Below are positions 38,593 through 48,563 of a DNA stretch of 64,000 bases, piece by piece. The stretch's first letter is position 1. Every line of letters starts with the position of its first letter. The notes beneath the pieces are model-generated. The model was not told where the DNA came from, did no database searches, and worked only from the letters and a program-made list of their open reading frames with translations. Source of the stretch: Vulcanimicrobiota bacterium (GTDB taxonomy: Bacteria; Vulcanimicrobiota; Vulcanimicrobiia; Vulcanimicrobiales; Vulcanimicrobiaceae); contig PMOS01000042.1 of NCBI GenBank assembly GCA_003161435.1, forward strand, positions 1 to 64,000, given 5' to 3'. Both the position numbers and the translations under genes were made by a program.

Positions 38593-39710
38593 CAGTAGGC
38601 GATCGTGAACTGGATGTTCATCGTGTTCATGGTTTGGGAGACGCGGCCGATCACGTCTTCGATGGTGATGCGCGACCGTTCGCTCGGAGTGTAGCCCAGC
38701 AGCAATACGCCGTCGCGCGTGAAGCCGCCGGTCCGGTCGCTCGTGCCTTCGTAGCGTGCACCGGCAAACAGTCTTCGGTTGAACGCGTAGCGCAGCTGGG
38801 TGAACCCGCCGCTCGAAGCGCATCCCACCATCCCGAATATACCGCAGTTCGAATCCCAGCCGGTCTGCAGGACGTTCTCGAGCGACAAGCGTCCCCACTG
38901 ATCGAAGACCGCGCTATAACCCGTGCGCACGAAGCGATCGAGCGAACCGTTCACCGGGCGCTCTCCCTCGTAATGGTACACGCCCAACACGAACGGGCCC
39001 ATCGTGTCCTGGACGAACGCCATCGCATCCGTGCCGGTCGACGCGAGGCCGCTTTGACGATCGTGCCCGGGACCGGCGAAGAGCTGCACGTTGAGGCCGC
39101 GCAACGGATCTCCGACGCCCAGCCGCGCACCGATCTTCGGGTCGAAGAAGTTGAACGGATTCGATCCGACCGTTTGCTCGTCCAACGTGTATCCCTGATA
39201 GCTGTCGCGGAACGTCTCGGGATCGACCGGCAGCGGCAAAGTGAACGAACCCGCCTGCAGGTACACCGGGATCCGCGCCGTCCACGAATTGAGCCGGTCG
39301 TTCACCCACGCGTCGCGCAGCAAGCCGTGCTCGCCGCCGTCGACGGCGTACTGCTCGACCAGGTAGCTCGCGCGCGACCCGATCGCGCCCGCCGTGAACA
39401 GCTCGACCTCGTCGACGATCGCTTTGGGCAGGCCGGCGCCGTTCGGGCCGTTTCCTTGGTTCATGCTCGAGTCGACGAGGTTCGCCTTAAGGGAGATCGG
39501 GAACGCCGGGCCGGGCTTTATGCCCGGGATTCGGTAGCCGTAGGCCACGAACGCTGCGCCGAACGCATTGAGGTGCGGGATGACCGAGTGGCACTTCTCG
39601 CACGTGACGCCGTACTGCGTGGCAAAGAGCGGAATCGCCGGGGCCGGCACAGGCCGCAGAGCCGCTACCGCAAGCAGCAACCCGAGGGCCGGAAGCAAGC
39701 GCTTGAGCAC
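38592..39710 (-). CDS. Exported protein with single CxxCH haem-binding motif and predicted outer-membrane-barrel-like region
   Basis: Signal peptide, FATQYGVTCEKCHSVIPHLNAFG, then alternating-hydrophobicity sequence ending in aromatic IQFTIAY. Confidence 0.65.
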   Translation of the reverse strand: MLKRLLPALGLLLAVAALRPVPAPAIPLFATQYGVTCEKCHSVIPHLNAFGAAFVAYGYRIPGIKPGPAFPISLKANLVDSSMNQGNGPNGAGLPKAIVDEVELFTAGAIGSRASYLVEQYAVDGGEHGLLRDAWVNDRLNSWTARIPVYLQAGSFTLPLPVDPETFRDSYQGYTLDEQTVGSNPFNFFDPKIGARLGVGDPLRGLNVQLFAGPGHDRQSGLASTGTDAMAFVQDTMGPFVLGVYHYEGERPVNGSLDRFVRTGYSAVFDQWGRLSLENVLQTGWDSNCGIFGMVGCASSGGFTQLRYAFNRRLFAGARYEGTSDRTGGFTRDGVLLLGYTPSERSRITIEDVIGRVSQTMNTMNIQFTIAY

Positions 39711-39736
39711 GAAGGAGCCTTTCCGAAATCGCTAGC

Positions 39737-39771
39737 TAGGTCACCCTAACGATGGTGTTAGGAAAGCCTAA
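39737..39771. promoter_or_regulatory. Candidate DtxR/IdeR/MntR-like operator pair upstream of the CxxCH gene
   Basis: TAGGTCACCCTA (39737-39748) and TTAGGAAAGCCTAA (39758-39771), about 27-61 bp upstream of the start at 39710. Confidence 0.35.
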
Positions 39772-39813
39772 ATAGCCGGTGGAAGGCGGATTCCCTGCTC
39801 GGCCTGTCGCGCG

Positions 39814-39912
39814 TGGGACTGGTGGGGCTACGACGATCCGAACTATGCCACCAAGAGCGGAACGCGGACGACGATCGTCTACAAAATGGTCGAACGCGTG
39901 ACCGGCCGCTGA
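39814..39912 (+). pseudogene. Orphan 3' tail of a PHB depolymerase paralog (WDWWGYDDPNYATKSGTRTTIVYKMVERVTGR*)
   Basis: Ungapped 99-nt match to 37909-38007 with 15 differences (hand count), many synonymous. Confidence 0.85.
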
Positions 39913-39967
39913 TCGGCGGCCGCGCTCGGTCTCGCCATCGTTTAGCCTCTGCGGTCGGGCACGGTCC

Positions 39968-40441
39968 CTAGCGCCAAAGGAGTGCCGGCAACGCAAGGAG
40001 TGCCGGCAACACGACGAATGCGGCCGCGATCGCCGCAGGGATCGCGAAAGCTGCGAACGTGGCCGCTCCGGGGTTCCGTTCGCCGATGGGCTGGGTTACG
40101 AGGACGATCACCGCGTAGACGATGCCGAACACAAACGGCAACACCGGCGCCCAGCAGAAGAGAAAGGCCAGCGCCGGCAGCGCAACGCCGAACACGATCC
40201 CGGTCTGCTTCTCGATGCTCATCCGCCTCAACGCGCCGATGTGGTGCAGGACGGCGATGGTCACCGGCACGGTAAGGCCAGCGGCGAGCAGCCCCGCCAC
40301 CTCGAGCACGCCACCGGCACCTTCTGCGTCCGCGGGCGGCGCGGTCGCGGCCTGCGGGAGCGCGATCCAGCCCAGGCACGAGAGCACGAGCGGGAGGGTG
40401 AGCCACCACCAAGCCGTCCGCGGCGTCGAGGAGTTCTGCAT
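39968..40441 (-). CDS. Hypothetical four-TM-type membrane protein (paralog A)
   Basis: Hydrophobic segments; N-terminal WWWLTLPLVLSCLGWIALP shared with 40605..40694 and 40738..41196. Confidence 0.65.
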   Translation of the reverse strand: MQNSSTPRTAWWWLTLPLVLSCLGWIALPQAATAPPADAEGAGGVLEVAGLLAAGLTVPVTIAVLHHIGALRRMSIEKQTGIVFGVALPALAFLFCWAPVLPFVFGIVYAVIVLVTQPIGERNPGAATFAAFAIPAAIAAAFVVLPALLALPALLWR

Positions 40442-40479
40442 CGGCTCACGTTAGCACCGGTCGCCGCCCGCGCGCATCA

Positions 40480-40492
40480 GTAGTTCTACGGA
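40480..40492. promoter_or_regulatory. Candidate operator GTAGTTCTACGGA upstream of paralog A
   Basis: Identical 13-mer also at 41235-41247, at similar distance upstream of paralog B. Confidence 0.5.
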
Positions 40493-40604
40493 CTCCTTGC
40501 CCGCTAGGAGCCGATGACTGGGCGGCGGTACAATCGTGCCATTGGCGTGATCGCCCCTGACCAGCCGCGCCGGGTGCTGCGCTAGGATGTGAAGGCGCGT
40601 TTCC

Positions 40605-40694
40605 CTACGACGGGGCAAACGCCCAACCCAAGCTCGAGATCGCGAACGGCACCGCGAGCCACCACCAGCGCGCAGCGGGGTCTTTGGGTTTCAC
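40605..40694 (-). pseudogene. Truncated N-terminal copy of the same membrane protein family (VKPKDPAARWWWLAVPFAISSLGWAFAPS*)
   Basis: Peptide resembles N-termini of 39968..40441 and 40738..41196; lies between them, same strand. Confidence 0.6.
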
Positions 40695-40737
40695 GTCTCT
40701 CTCACTACCACATCGTCGTAGCGTCGGCTTCGGGTCG

Positions 40738-41196
40738 CTAGATCGCTACCATCTGGAGGAAGAGCAATCCACCAACGACCACGACGTTCGCCAGAGCGAT
40801 GAGTATCGCTGCCATCCCGCCCTTGCGCGCGAGCTGATACGTCGCAATCGTCATCACGAGATAGATCGTGAGGATGGGCATCAAGAGTCCGCGGTCCGCG
40901 ATGAACAGGCAGGCGAACGTGGGGAGGGCGAGCGTCAAAACGGTCGCCGCATACCGGCCGATCCCCATGCGCGGCACGACGTCGAGCGCGCAAAGGGTGG
41001 CGACCGTCGCTACGCCGGTGAGCACGACACCCCAGATCGAAGCGAACACCGCACCGACGATTGCGCCTTCGAGATCGACGCCGTTCGACGCGGCAGCGAC
41101 GCGCGCAACCGTCGCCCACGGCAAGCTCGATACCGCTAGCGGAAGCGCGAGCCAGAGCCACCGCCATCCCACCGACCGAACGATATTGTCTTCCAT
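40738..41196 (-). CDS. Hypothetical membrane protein (paralog B)
   Basis: Multi-TM composition; WRWLWLALPLAVSSLPW N-terminus. Confidence 0.65.
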   Translation of the reverse strand: MEDNIVRSVGWRWLWLALPLAVSSLPWATVARVAAASNGVDLEGAIVGAVFASIWGVVLTGVATVATLCALDVVPRMGIGRYAATVLTLALPTFACLFIADRGLLMPILTIYLVMTIATYQLARKGGMAAILIALANVVVVGGLLFLQMVAI

Positions 41197-41231
41197 GGCA
41201 CAGACGCTACCAGCTCGGCGAGCGGGCAGCG

Positions 41232-41247
41232 TCCGTAGTTCTACGGA
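41232..41247. promoter_or_regulatory. Candidate operator palindrome TCCGTAGTTCTACGGA upstream of paralog B
   Basis: 7-bp perfect arms, 36 bp upstream of start at 41196. Confidence 0.5.
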
Positions 41248-41303
41248 GTCGCCCGTCGACTGCCGACGTCAGGAATCGCCGCGGGCGGAGAGCGAATAGA
41301 GGG

Positions 41304-41684
41304 TCAGCGCCGGCGGCCGCCGATGCGCCCGTAGCAGCAGCCGCCGAAGCGAAAGCCGATGCCGACGCTGAACGCCGGACCGTACCAGCCGGGATAGCCG
41401 TAGCCGTACCCGTAGACCGGATAGCCGTACGGTGGGTACCCGTACGCGTAGCCCGGATAGTAGCCGTACGCGCCGTACCCGTACGCAGGGTAGCGGTATC
41501 CGGGCCGGTGCCAATGGTGACGGACCGGAGCGACGGCAACCGCCGGCCTGGCATACGGAAACGGGTCACGTGCGAAGGCGTGCGCATAGGACGGCATCGG
41601 CCTCGCGGCTTGCGCCGAAACGGCGAGCGGCGCGGTCAGCGCGGCAACCGCCGCCAGGGTCGCCGCCAGAATGCGATTCCTCAT
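41304..41684 (-). CDS. Exported Tyr/Gly/Pro-rich low-complexity protein
   Basis: Signal peptide then GYRYPAYGYGAYGYYPGYAYGYPPYGYPVYGYGYGYPGWYG. Confidence 0.6.
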   Translation of the reverse strand: MRNRILAATLAAVAALTAPLAVSAQAARPMPSYAHAFARDPFPYARPAVAVAPVRHHWHRPGYRYPAYGYGAYGYYPGYAYGYPPYGYPVYGYGYGYPGWYGPAFSVGIGFRFGGCCYGRIGGRRR

Positions 41685-41841
41685 CGTCGATCGAGCTCCC
41701 GAAGAAGTGGGGTTTCCATCATGATAGGGCTTTCGCGCCCGTCTCGCCTTGTACCGCGATGAGAAGCGGATGAGACGGCCGCCTCGCTCGGACTCCGCCT
41801 CGAGAGCGGGTGACGATCGGCTGCAACGCGGCGGATTGCGC

Positions 41842-43452
41842 TCACATCCGGAAGACGCCGAACTTGGTTTCTTTGGGCGCTTTGTAGCGGGCGGCGCGCA
41901 GGCCGATCGCGAGCACGGTGCGCGTATCGAGCGGGTCGATGATGCCGTCGTCCCAGATGCGGGCCGTCGAGTAGTACGGGTTCCCCTCGGTTTCGTATTT
42001 GTCGAGGATCGGCTGCTTGAACGCGGCCTGCTCGTCGGGAAGGAGCGGGGGGTGTTGCTTCTCGGCGTCGGCGTTCATCCTCACGGTGAGCAGCGTCGAC
42101 GCTGCCTGTTGCCCTCCCATCACGCTGATGCGCGCGTTGGGCCACATCCACAGCTGGCGCGGCGCGTACGCGCGCCCGTTCATCCCGTAGTTGCCCGCGC
42201 CGAAGCTGCCGCCGATGACGACGGTGAACTTGGGAACCTCGGCGCACGCGACGGCCGTCACCAGCTTCGCGCCGTCCTTCGCGATGCCGCGGTGCTCGTA
42301 CTCGCGGCCGATCATGAAGCCCGTGATGTTCTGCAGGAACACCAGCGGAATGCCGCGCTGACAGCACAGCTCGATGAAGTGCGCGCCCTTGAGCGCGGAT
42401 TCGCTGAACAGGATTCCGTTGTTCGCTAGGATGCCGACCGGGTGGCCTTCGAGGTGCGCGAAACCACAGACCAGCGTGTTGCCGTACCGCGCTTTGAATT
42501 CCGTGAAGTCGGAGTCGTCGACGATGCGCGCGATCACCTCACGAACGTCGTACGACTGACGCGCATCGGCCGGGATGATGCCGTACAGGTCGTGCGGGTC
42601 ACGCGCCGGCGGACGCGCGTCGCGCATCGGCCACGCATCGAACGGCCGGCGGTCTAGGTGCTCGACGACTTGTCGCACGATTCCCAGCGCGTGCTCGTCG
42701 TCGACGGCATAGTGATCCGCAACGCCGCTGATGCGCGTGTGCACGTCGGCGCCGCCGAGCTCTTCGGCGCTCACGATTTCGCCGGTCGCCGCCTGCACCA
42801 GCGGTGGCCCACCCAGAAAGATCGTCCCTTGCTCGCGCACGATGATCGACTCGTCGGCCATCGCCGGCACGTACGCGCCGCCGGCCGTGGAGGAACCCAT
42901 CACGGCCGCGATCTGCGGTATCCCTTGCGCCGACATTCGCGCTTGGTTGTAGAAGATGCGCCCGAAATGATCGCGATCGGGGAACACGTCGGCCTGGAGC
43001 GGTAAGAACGCACCGCCCGAGTCGACCAGGTAGATGCACGCCAGCCCGTTTTGTTCGGCGATCTCCTGCGCGCGCAGATGCTTCTTGACCGTCATCGGGT
43101 AGTAGGTGCCGCCCTTGACGGTCGCGTCGTTCGCGACAACCATGCAGCCGGTCCCTGAGATCGTCGCGATCCCGGTCACGATGCCCGCCGCCGGCGCGTC
43201 GTCGCGGTACATCCCGTTCGCGGCGAGCGCCGAAAGCTCGAGGAACGGCGTGCCGGGGTCCACCAAGCGATCGATGCGGTCGCGCGCGGTGAGCTTGCCG
43301 CGCTTGCGGTGCCGATCGACTGCGACCGGCCCGCCGCCGATACGCGCGCGCGCGAGATGGTCGCGCAGGTCGCCGGCGAGCGCGCTCATCGCATCGGCGT
43401 TCCGCCGGAATTCATCGGAGCGATTGTCGATCCGGGTGGCGAGAAGGCTCAC
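41842..43452 (-). CDS. Acyl-CoA carboxylase carboxyltransferase (beta) subunit, methylcrotonyl-CoA type
   Basis: [96 protein letters not shown]. Confidence 0.93.
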   Translation of the reverse strand: MSLLATRIDNRSDEFRRNADAMSALAGDLRDHLARARIGGGPVAVDRHRKRGKLTARDRIDRLVDPGTPFLELSALAANGMYRDDAPAAGIVTGIATISGTGCMVVANDATVKGGTYYPMTVKKHLRAQEIAEQNGLACIYLVDSGGAFLPLQADVFPDRDHFGRIFYNQARMSAQGIPQIAAVMGSSTAGGAYVPAMADESIIVREQGTIFLGGPPLVQAATGEIVSAEELGGADVHTRISGVADHYAVDDEHALGIVRQVVEHLDRRPFDAWPMRDARPPARDPHDLYGIIPADARQSYDVREVIARIVDDSDFTEFKARYGNTLVCGFAHLEGHPVGILANNGILFSESALKGAHFIELCCQRGIPLVFLQNITGFMIGREYEHRGIAKDGAKLVTAVACAEVPKFTVVIGGSFGAGNYGMNGRAYAPRQLWMWPNARISVMGGQQAASTLLTVRMNADAEKQHPPLLPDEQAAFKQPILDKYETEGNPYYSTARIWDDGIIDPLDTRTVLAIGLRAARYKAPKETKFGVFRM

Positions 43453-43528
43453 GCGCTACGTTTTAAGCCCGTGTGAGAATATCCATCCCTTTGAGCGGCC
43501 CGAGACCGTTTAGCGTTATGATCGCATC

Positions 43529-45034
<1,506 letters not shown>

Positions 45035-45036
45035 TC

Positions 45037-45057
45037 CTTCGACATGCTCAGGATGAC
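45037..45057. repeat. Variant copy CTTCGACATGCTCAGGATGAC of the dispersed repeat, in the DUF1800-DUF1501 spacer
   Basis: One mismatch to 22353-22373. Confidence 0.8.
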
Positions 45058-45060
45058 AAT

Positions 45061-46281
45061 ATGAAACGCACAGGATTTCTGCTCGGCGCGGTTTCCGGAC
45101 TCGCGGTCGTCGCCAACACCGATACGGTCTTCTCGCAGGCGCTCGCGCAGACGGTCCTGCCCGGACTTCCGGGCGCGAACGACCGCGTGCTGCTGGTGAT
45201 CAACTTCCAGGGCGGCAACGACGGGCTCAACACGGTCGTCCCTTACGGCATGGCCGATTACTACCGCTATCGCCCGTCGCTGGGGGTTCCGCAGTCCGAC
45301 GTCCTTCGCATCGACAACGTCGTCGGCCTCAATCCAGTGCTCGGGCCGTTCAAGAAGATGTACGACGCCGGCAAGGTCGCGATCGTGCAAGGCGTCGGTT
45401 ATCCCGACCCCGATCACTCGCACTTCCGCTCGACCGAGATCTGGCAGACCGCGCAGCCCAAAGGCTACGAGTCGACCGGCTGGATCGGACGGTACCTCGA
45501 CTCCGCCGGGTTGCCCAAGGACAATCTGTTCAACGCGGTCGCGCTCAACAATGTCCTGCCCGAGCTGATGATCTCCAAGACGACCGACGTCCCGGCCGTC
45601 GATGCGCTGCGCGGTTACGGTTTGCGCAGCGACAGCTCGGCGACCAATCGTGAAGCGTTCCACGAGTTCGTGCGCGACACGACGGTGCCGTTCCGCTCGC
45701 CGTTCCTCGCCCAGGTGGCCGAGATCGAAGACCACGCGCAGCGCGGTGCCGAAGAGCTGCCGAAGCTCGTCGCCGGCTACAAGTCGCAGGCGACGTATCC
45801 GACGACTGCGCTTGGGCGCAGCCTCGCCCTGGCCGCGCAGATCGTCGGATCGAAGCTGGGCACGCGCGTGCTCTACATCCAGCACGGCTCCTTCGACACG
45901 CACGTGACGCAGAAGCAGACCCAGGACCGTTTGCTCACCGATTTCGCCAACGCGATCGACGCGTTCTACACGGATCTCGCCGCGCACGGCAACGACGGTC
46001 GCGTGCTGACGATGACCTTCAGCGAGTTCGGCCGGCGCGTCCCCGAGAACGCCAGCCGCGGCACCGATCACGGCGAAGCGGCACCGGTGTTCCTCATCGG
46101 CGGCGGCGTCAAGGGCGGCCTGTACGGGCAGCACCCCGATCTCGCGCAGCTCAACATGGGCAACCTGCCGTTCTCGACCGACTTCCGCAGCGTCTACGCC
46201 ACCGTCATCGAACGCTGGCTCGGCCGCCCATCAGCCGCCATCGTCGGCGGCACGTTCTCCCCGCTGACCGCGCTGGCATAA
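45061..46281 (+). CDS. DUF1501 family protein
   Basis: VLLVINFQGGNDGLNTVVPYG, HFRSTEIWQTAQP, MTFSEFGRRVPENASRGTDHGEAAPVFLIGGGVKGGLYG. Confidence 0.93.
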   Translation: MKRTGFLLGAVSGLAVVANTDTVFSQALAQTVLPGLPGANDRVLLVINFQGGNDGLNTVVPYGMADYYRYRPSLGVPQSDVLRIDNVVGLNPVLGPFKKMYDAGKVAIVQGVGYPDPDHSHFRSTEIWQTAQPKGYESTGWIGRYLDSAGLPKDNLFNAVALNNVLPELMISKTTDVPAVDALRGYGLRSDSSATNREAFHEFVRDTTVPFRSPFLAQVAEIEDHAQRGAEELPKLVAGYKSQATYPTTALGRSLALAAQIVGSKLGTRVLYIQHGSFDTHVTQKQTQDRLLTDFANAIDAFYTDLAAHGNDGRVLTMTFSEFGRRVPENASRGTDHGEAAPVFLIGGGVKGGLYGQHPDLAQLNMGNLPFSTDFRSVYATVIERWLGRPSAAIVGGTFSPLTALA

Positions 46282-46379
46282 GGGGCCGCATCCCGCCTAG
46301 GTGAGCAGCCGACGGGTAGGGATATCCCCTATGGCGGAACGCCGCGCGCGGGCCTACCATCGTCGCATACGCTTCGGGT

Positions 46380-47768
46380 GTGCTTGCATTTAGGCGAGGT
46401 TTCCGCATGCCTTTCTGGTTCGATCGTCCTATGGGTTCGGCCGCCCCGCGTCCTTTCGGACGGCTCGCGCTGGCTGCGCTGACCGCACTCAGCGTCGCTC
46501 TCGCGCAGTGCAGCGGCTCGGGCGGCAGCGGCAGCTCGGTTCCGAACCAGGGTTCGGGCGCGACACCGTCGCCGTCGCCGTCGCCAAGCGGCAGCCCATC
46601 GGCAAAGCCGTCCACGAGCCCGTCTGCGACGCCGCGGCCGTCGACCACGCCGACGCCTTCCGGCAGTCCCGCCGCAACGCCAACGGCAACTCCGACCCTC
46701 ACGCCCTCGCCGGCGCCGTCCTTCACGCCCTCGCCGAAGCCGTCGGCGACGGCAACTGCATCGCCGACGCCGTCCGCGACGCCGACGTCCTCCGGTTCAG
46801 AACGAATCTACGTCGTCGACCGCGCCGCCGAAGCCGTCGACGTGTTCGCGGCGAATCCGAGCGGGACGTTGAACGAAGCGCCGCTGGCAAGCATCGTCGG
46901 CAGCAACACCGGTCTGTACGGTGCGTTGGGGATCGCGGTCGACGCGAGTGGAAAGATCTACGTCGCGAACGTCGGCAGCCCGTACAGCATCACCGTCTAC
47001 GCGCCGAATCCGAGCGGGACGATGAACGAGGCACCGATCGCGACGATCACCGGCAGCAACACGCAGCTGGACGAACCGCAGGACATCGTCGTCGACGGGA
47101 GCGGGAAGATCTACGTCGCCAACGCGTTCGCCAGCAGTGGTGGCAGCGGTAGCATCACCGTCTATGCGCCCAACCCACAAGGGACGCTGAACGAAGCGCC
47201 GATCGCGACGATCGCCGGCAGCAAGACGCTGCTCGGCGCGCCGGGCGGCGTGGCCTTGGACGCGAGCGGAAGAATCTACGTCGCGAACTCCACCGGCAGC
47301 CCAACCGGTAGCGGCGGCATCGGCAGCATTACCGTCTACGCGGCGAACCCGACCGGAACGCTGAACGAAGCGCCGGTGGCGACGATCGTCGGTGCGAACA
47401 CGGGGTTCGACCAACCGTACGGTATCGCCATCGACGCCGCCGGACGAATCTACGCGGCGAACGCGTCTGGATCGTGCGGTAACAGTTGCTTCAACGTCGC
47501 GGGCAGCGTCACGCTCTACGCGCCGAATCCGAGCGGGACGCTGAACGAGTCGCCGCTTGCGACGATCGCCGGCAGCAGCACCGGGCTCGCCGGGGCGATC
47601 GGCATGGCTCTCGACCGCAGCGGAAAGATCTACGTCGCAAACGGCGACGGCCAGAGCGTGACCGTGTACGGCGCGAGCCCGAGCGGCACGCTGAACGAAA
47701 CGCCGCTCGCGACGATCACCGGCAGCAACACGACGGTGCGCGAGCCGACCGGAGTCGCGCTCCATTGA
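46380..47768 (+). CDS. Lipoprotein with Pro/Ser/Thr linker and six NHL-like propeller repeats
   Basis: ALAQCSG lipobox, PSPSPSGSPS linker, repeats of ITVYAPNPSGTLNEAPIATI-GSNT...GIAVDASGKIYVAN. Confidence 0.8.
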   Translation: MLAFRRGFRMPFWFDRPMGSAAPRPFGRLALAALTALSVALAQCSGSGGSGSSVPNQGSGATPSPSPSPSGSPSAKPSTSPSATPRPSTTPTPSGSPAATPTATPTLTPSPAPSFTPSPKPSATATASPTPSATPTSSGSERIYVVDRAAEAVDVFAANPSGTLNEAPLASIVGSNTGLYGALGIAVDASGKIYVANVGSPYSITVYAPNPSGTMNEAPIATITGSNTQLDEPQDIVVDGSGKIYVANAFASSGGSGSITVYAPNPQGTLNEAPIATIAGSKTLLGAPGGVALDASGRIYVANSTGSPTGSGGIGSITVYAANPTGTLNEAPVATIVGANTGFDQPYGIAIDAAGRIYAANASGSCGNSCFNVAGSVTLYAPNPSGTLNESPLATIAGSSTGLAGAIGMALDRSGKIYVANGDGQSVTVYGASPSGTLNETPLATITGSNTTVREPTGVALH

Positions 47769-47792
47769 CGCACGCTGCCGCTGGCCGGCTGT

Positions 47793-47969
47793 GGCGTGAA
47801 AGGCGGGCTGTAGGGACAGCACCCCGATCTCGCGCGGCTCAACATGGGCAACATGCCGTTCTCGACCGACTTCCGCAGCGTCTATGCCACCGTCATCGAA
47901 CGCTGGCTCGGCCGCCCATCAGCCGCCATCGTCGGCGGCACGTTCTCGCCGCTCACCGCGCTGGCGTAG
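47793..47969 (+). pseudogene. Orphan 3' tail of DUF1501 paralog with TAC-to-TAG nonsense
   Basis: Ungapped 177-nt match to 46105-46281 with 12 differences (hand count). Confidence 0.9.
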
Positions 47970-48038
47970 CCGCGGTCTTTCGGCGCAGCTCCATGGGTCG
48001 GTCTGCGCGGCCGTCGACGCACCGATCTGGGGTCGAGC

Positions 48039-48078
48039 GTTGCGTATGGGACGTCTCGGTTGCGTTTAGGACGTTTCC
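48039..48078. promoter_or_regulatory. Tandem 20-bp direct repeat, candidate operator of the antitoxin/PIN module
   Basis: GTTGCGTATGGGACGTCTCG and GTTGCGTTTAGGACGTTTCC adjacent (16/20 identical), 36 bp upstream of the antitoxin ATG. Confidence 0.45.
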
Positions 48079-48113
48079 GTGGTATCCTCGGCAAAGCCAG
48101 CCAAGAGGGAACC

Positions 48114-48563
48114 ATGCCGACGAAGAGCCCGGCTCGGGATGTCATTCAACCCGTTTTTGCAGATAAAGACGCGCTCGATGCACTCGAGGCCGCGCTGTCG
48201 CGCGTCCCCGCGAACACCGTCTTTTGCCTTTCCGGACCAGACACGGAGCCACTGGAACTCCCGGAATCATTGTACCGCGCCCTCAGAGACGCAGCGCACA
48301 TCCTGCGGCAAGGCGTTGCGGTAGTCATCTCTCCGCTGCAGCGTCGCCTGTCGACAACGGAGGCGGGCGATCTCCTCGGGGTGTCTCGGCAATACCTGAC
48401 GCGACTGATCGACAAGGGCGAGATCCCTTGCGATCGGACGGGTCGTCATCGACGACTAAAGTTAACCGACATTCTGGACTACAAGCGACGCCGGGATGAG
48501 GCTCGGGGCGCCTTTCTAGACGACCTTACGGCCGAGTCCGCGGAAGCGGGGTATTACGACTAA
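48114..48563 (+). CDS. HTH/excisionase-type antitoxin
   Basis: LSTTEAGDLLGVSRQYLTRLIDKGEIPCDRTGRHRRLKLTDILDYKRRRDE. Confidence 0.8.
   Translation: MPTKSPARDVIQPVFADKDALDALEAALSRVPANTVFCLSGPDTEPLELPESLYRALRDAAHILRQGVAVVISPLQRRLSTTEAGDLLGVSRQYLTRLIDKGEIPCDRTGRHRRLKLTDILDYKRRRDEARGAFLDDLTAESAEAGYYD

Noticed and set aside
46850-47760. Regular repeats in the NHL-type gene as a possible CRISPR or satellite
   Set aside because: Repeats are in frame and encode propeller blades; variable unit length, no spacer structure
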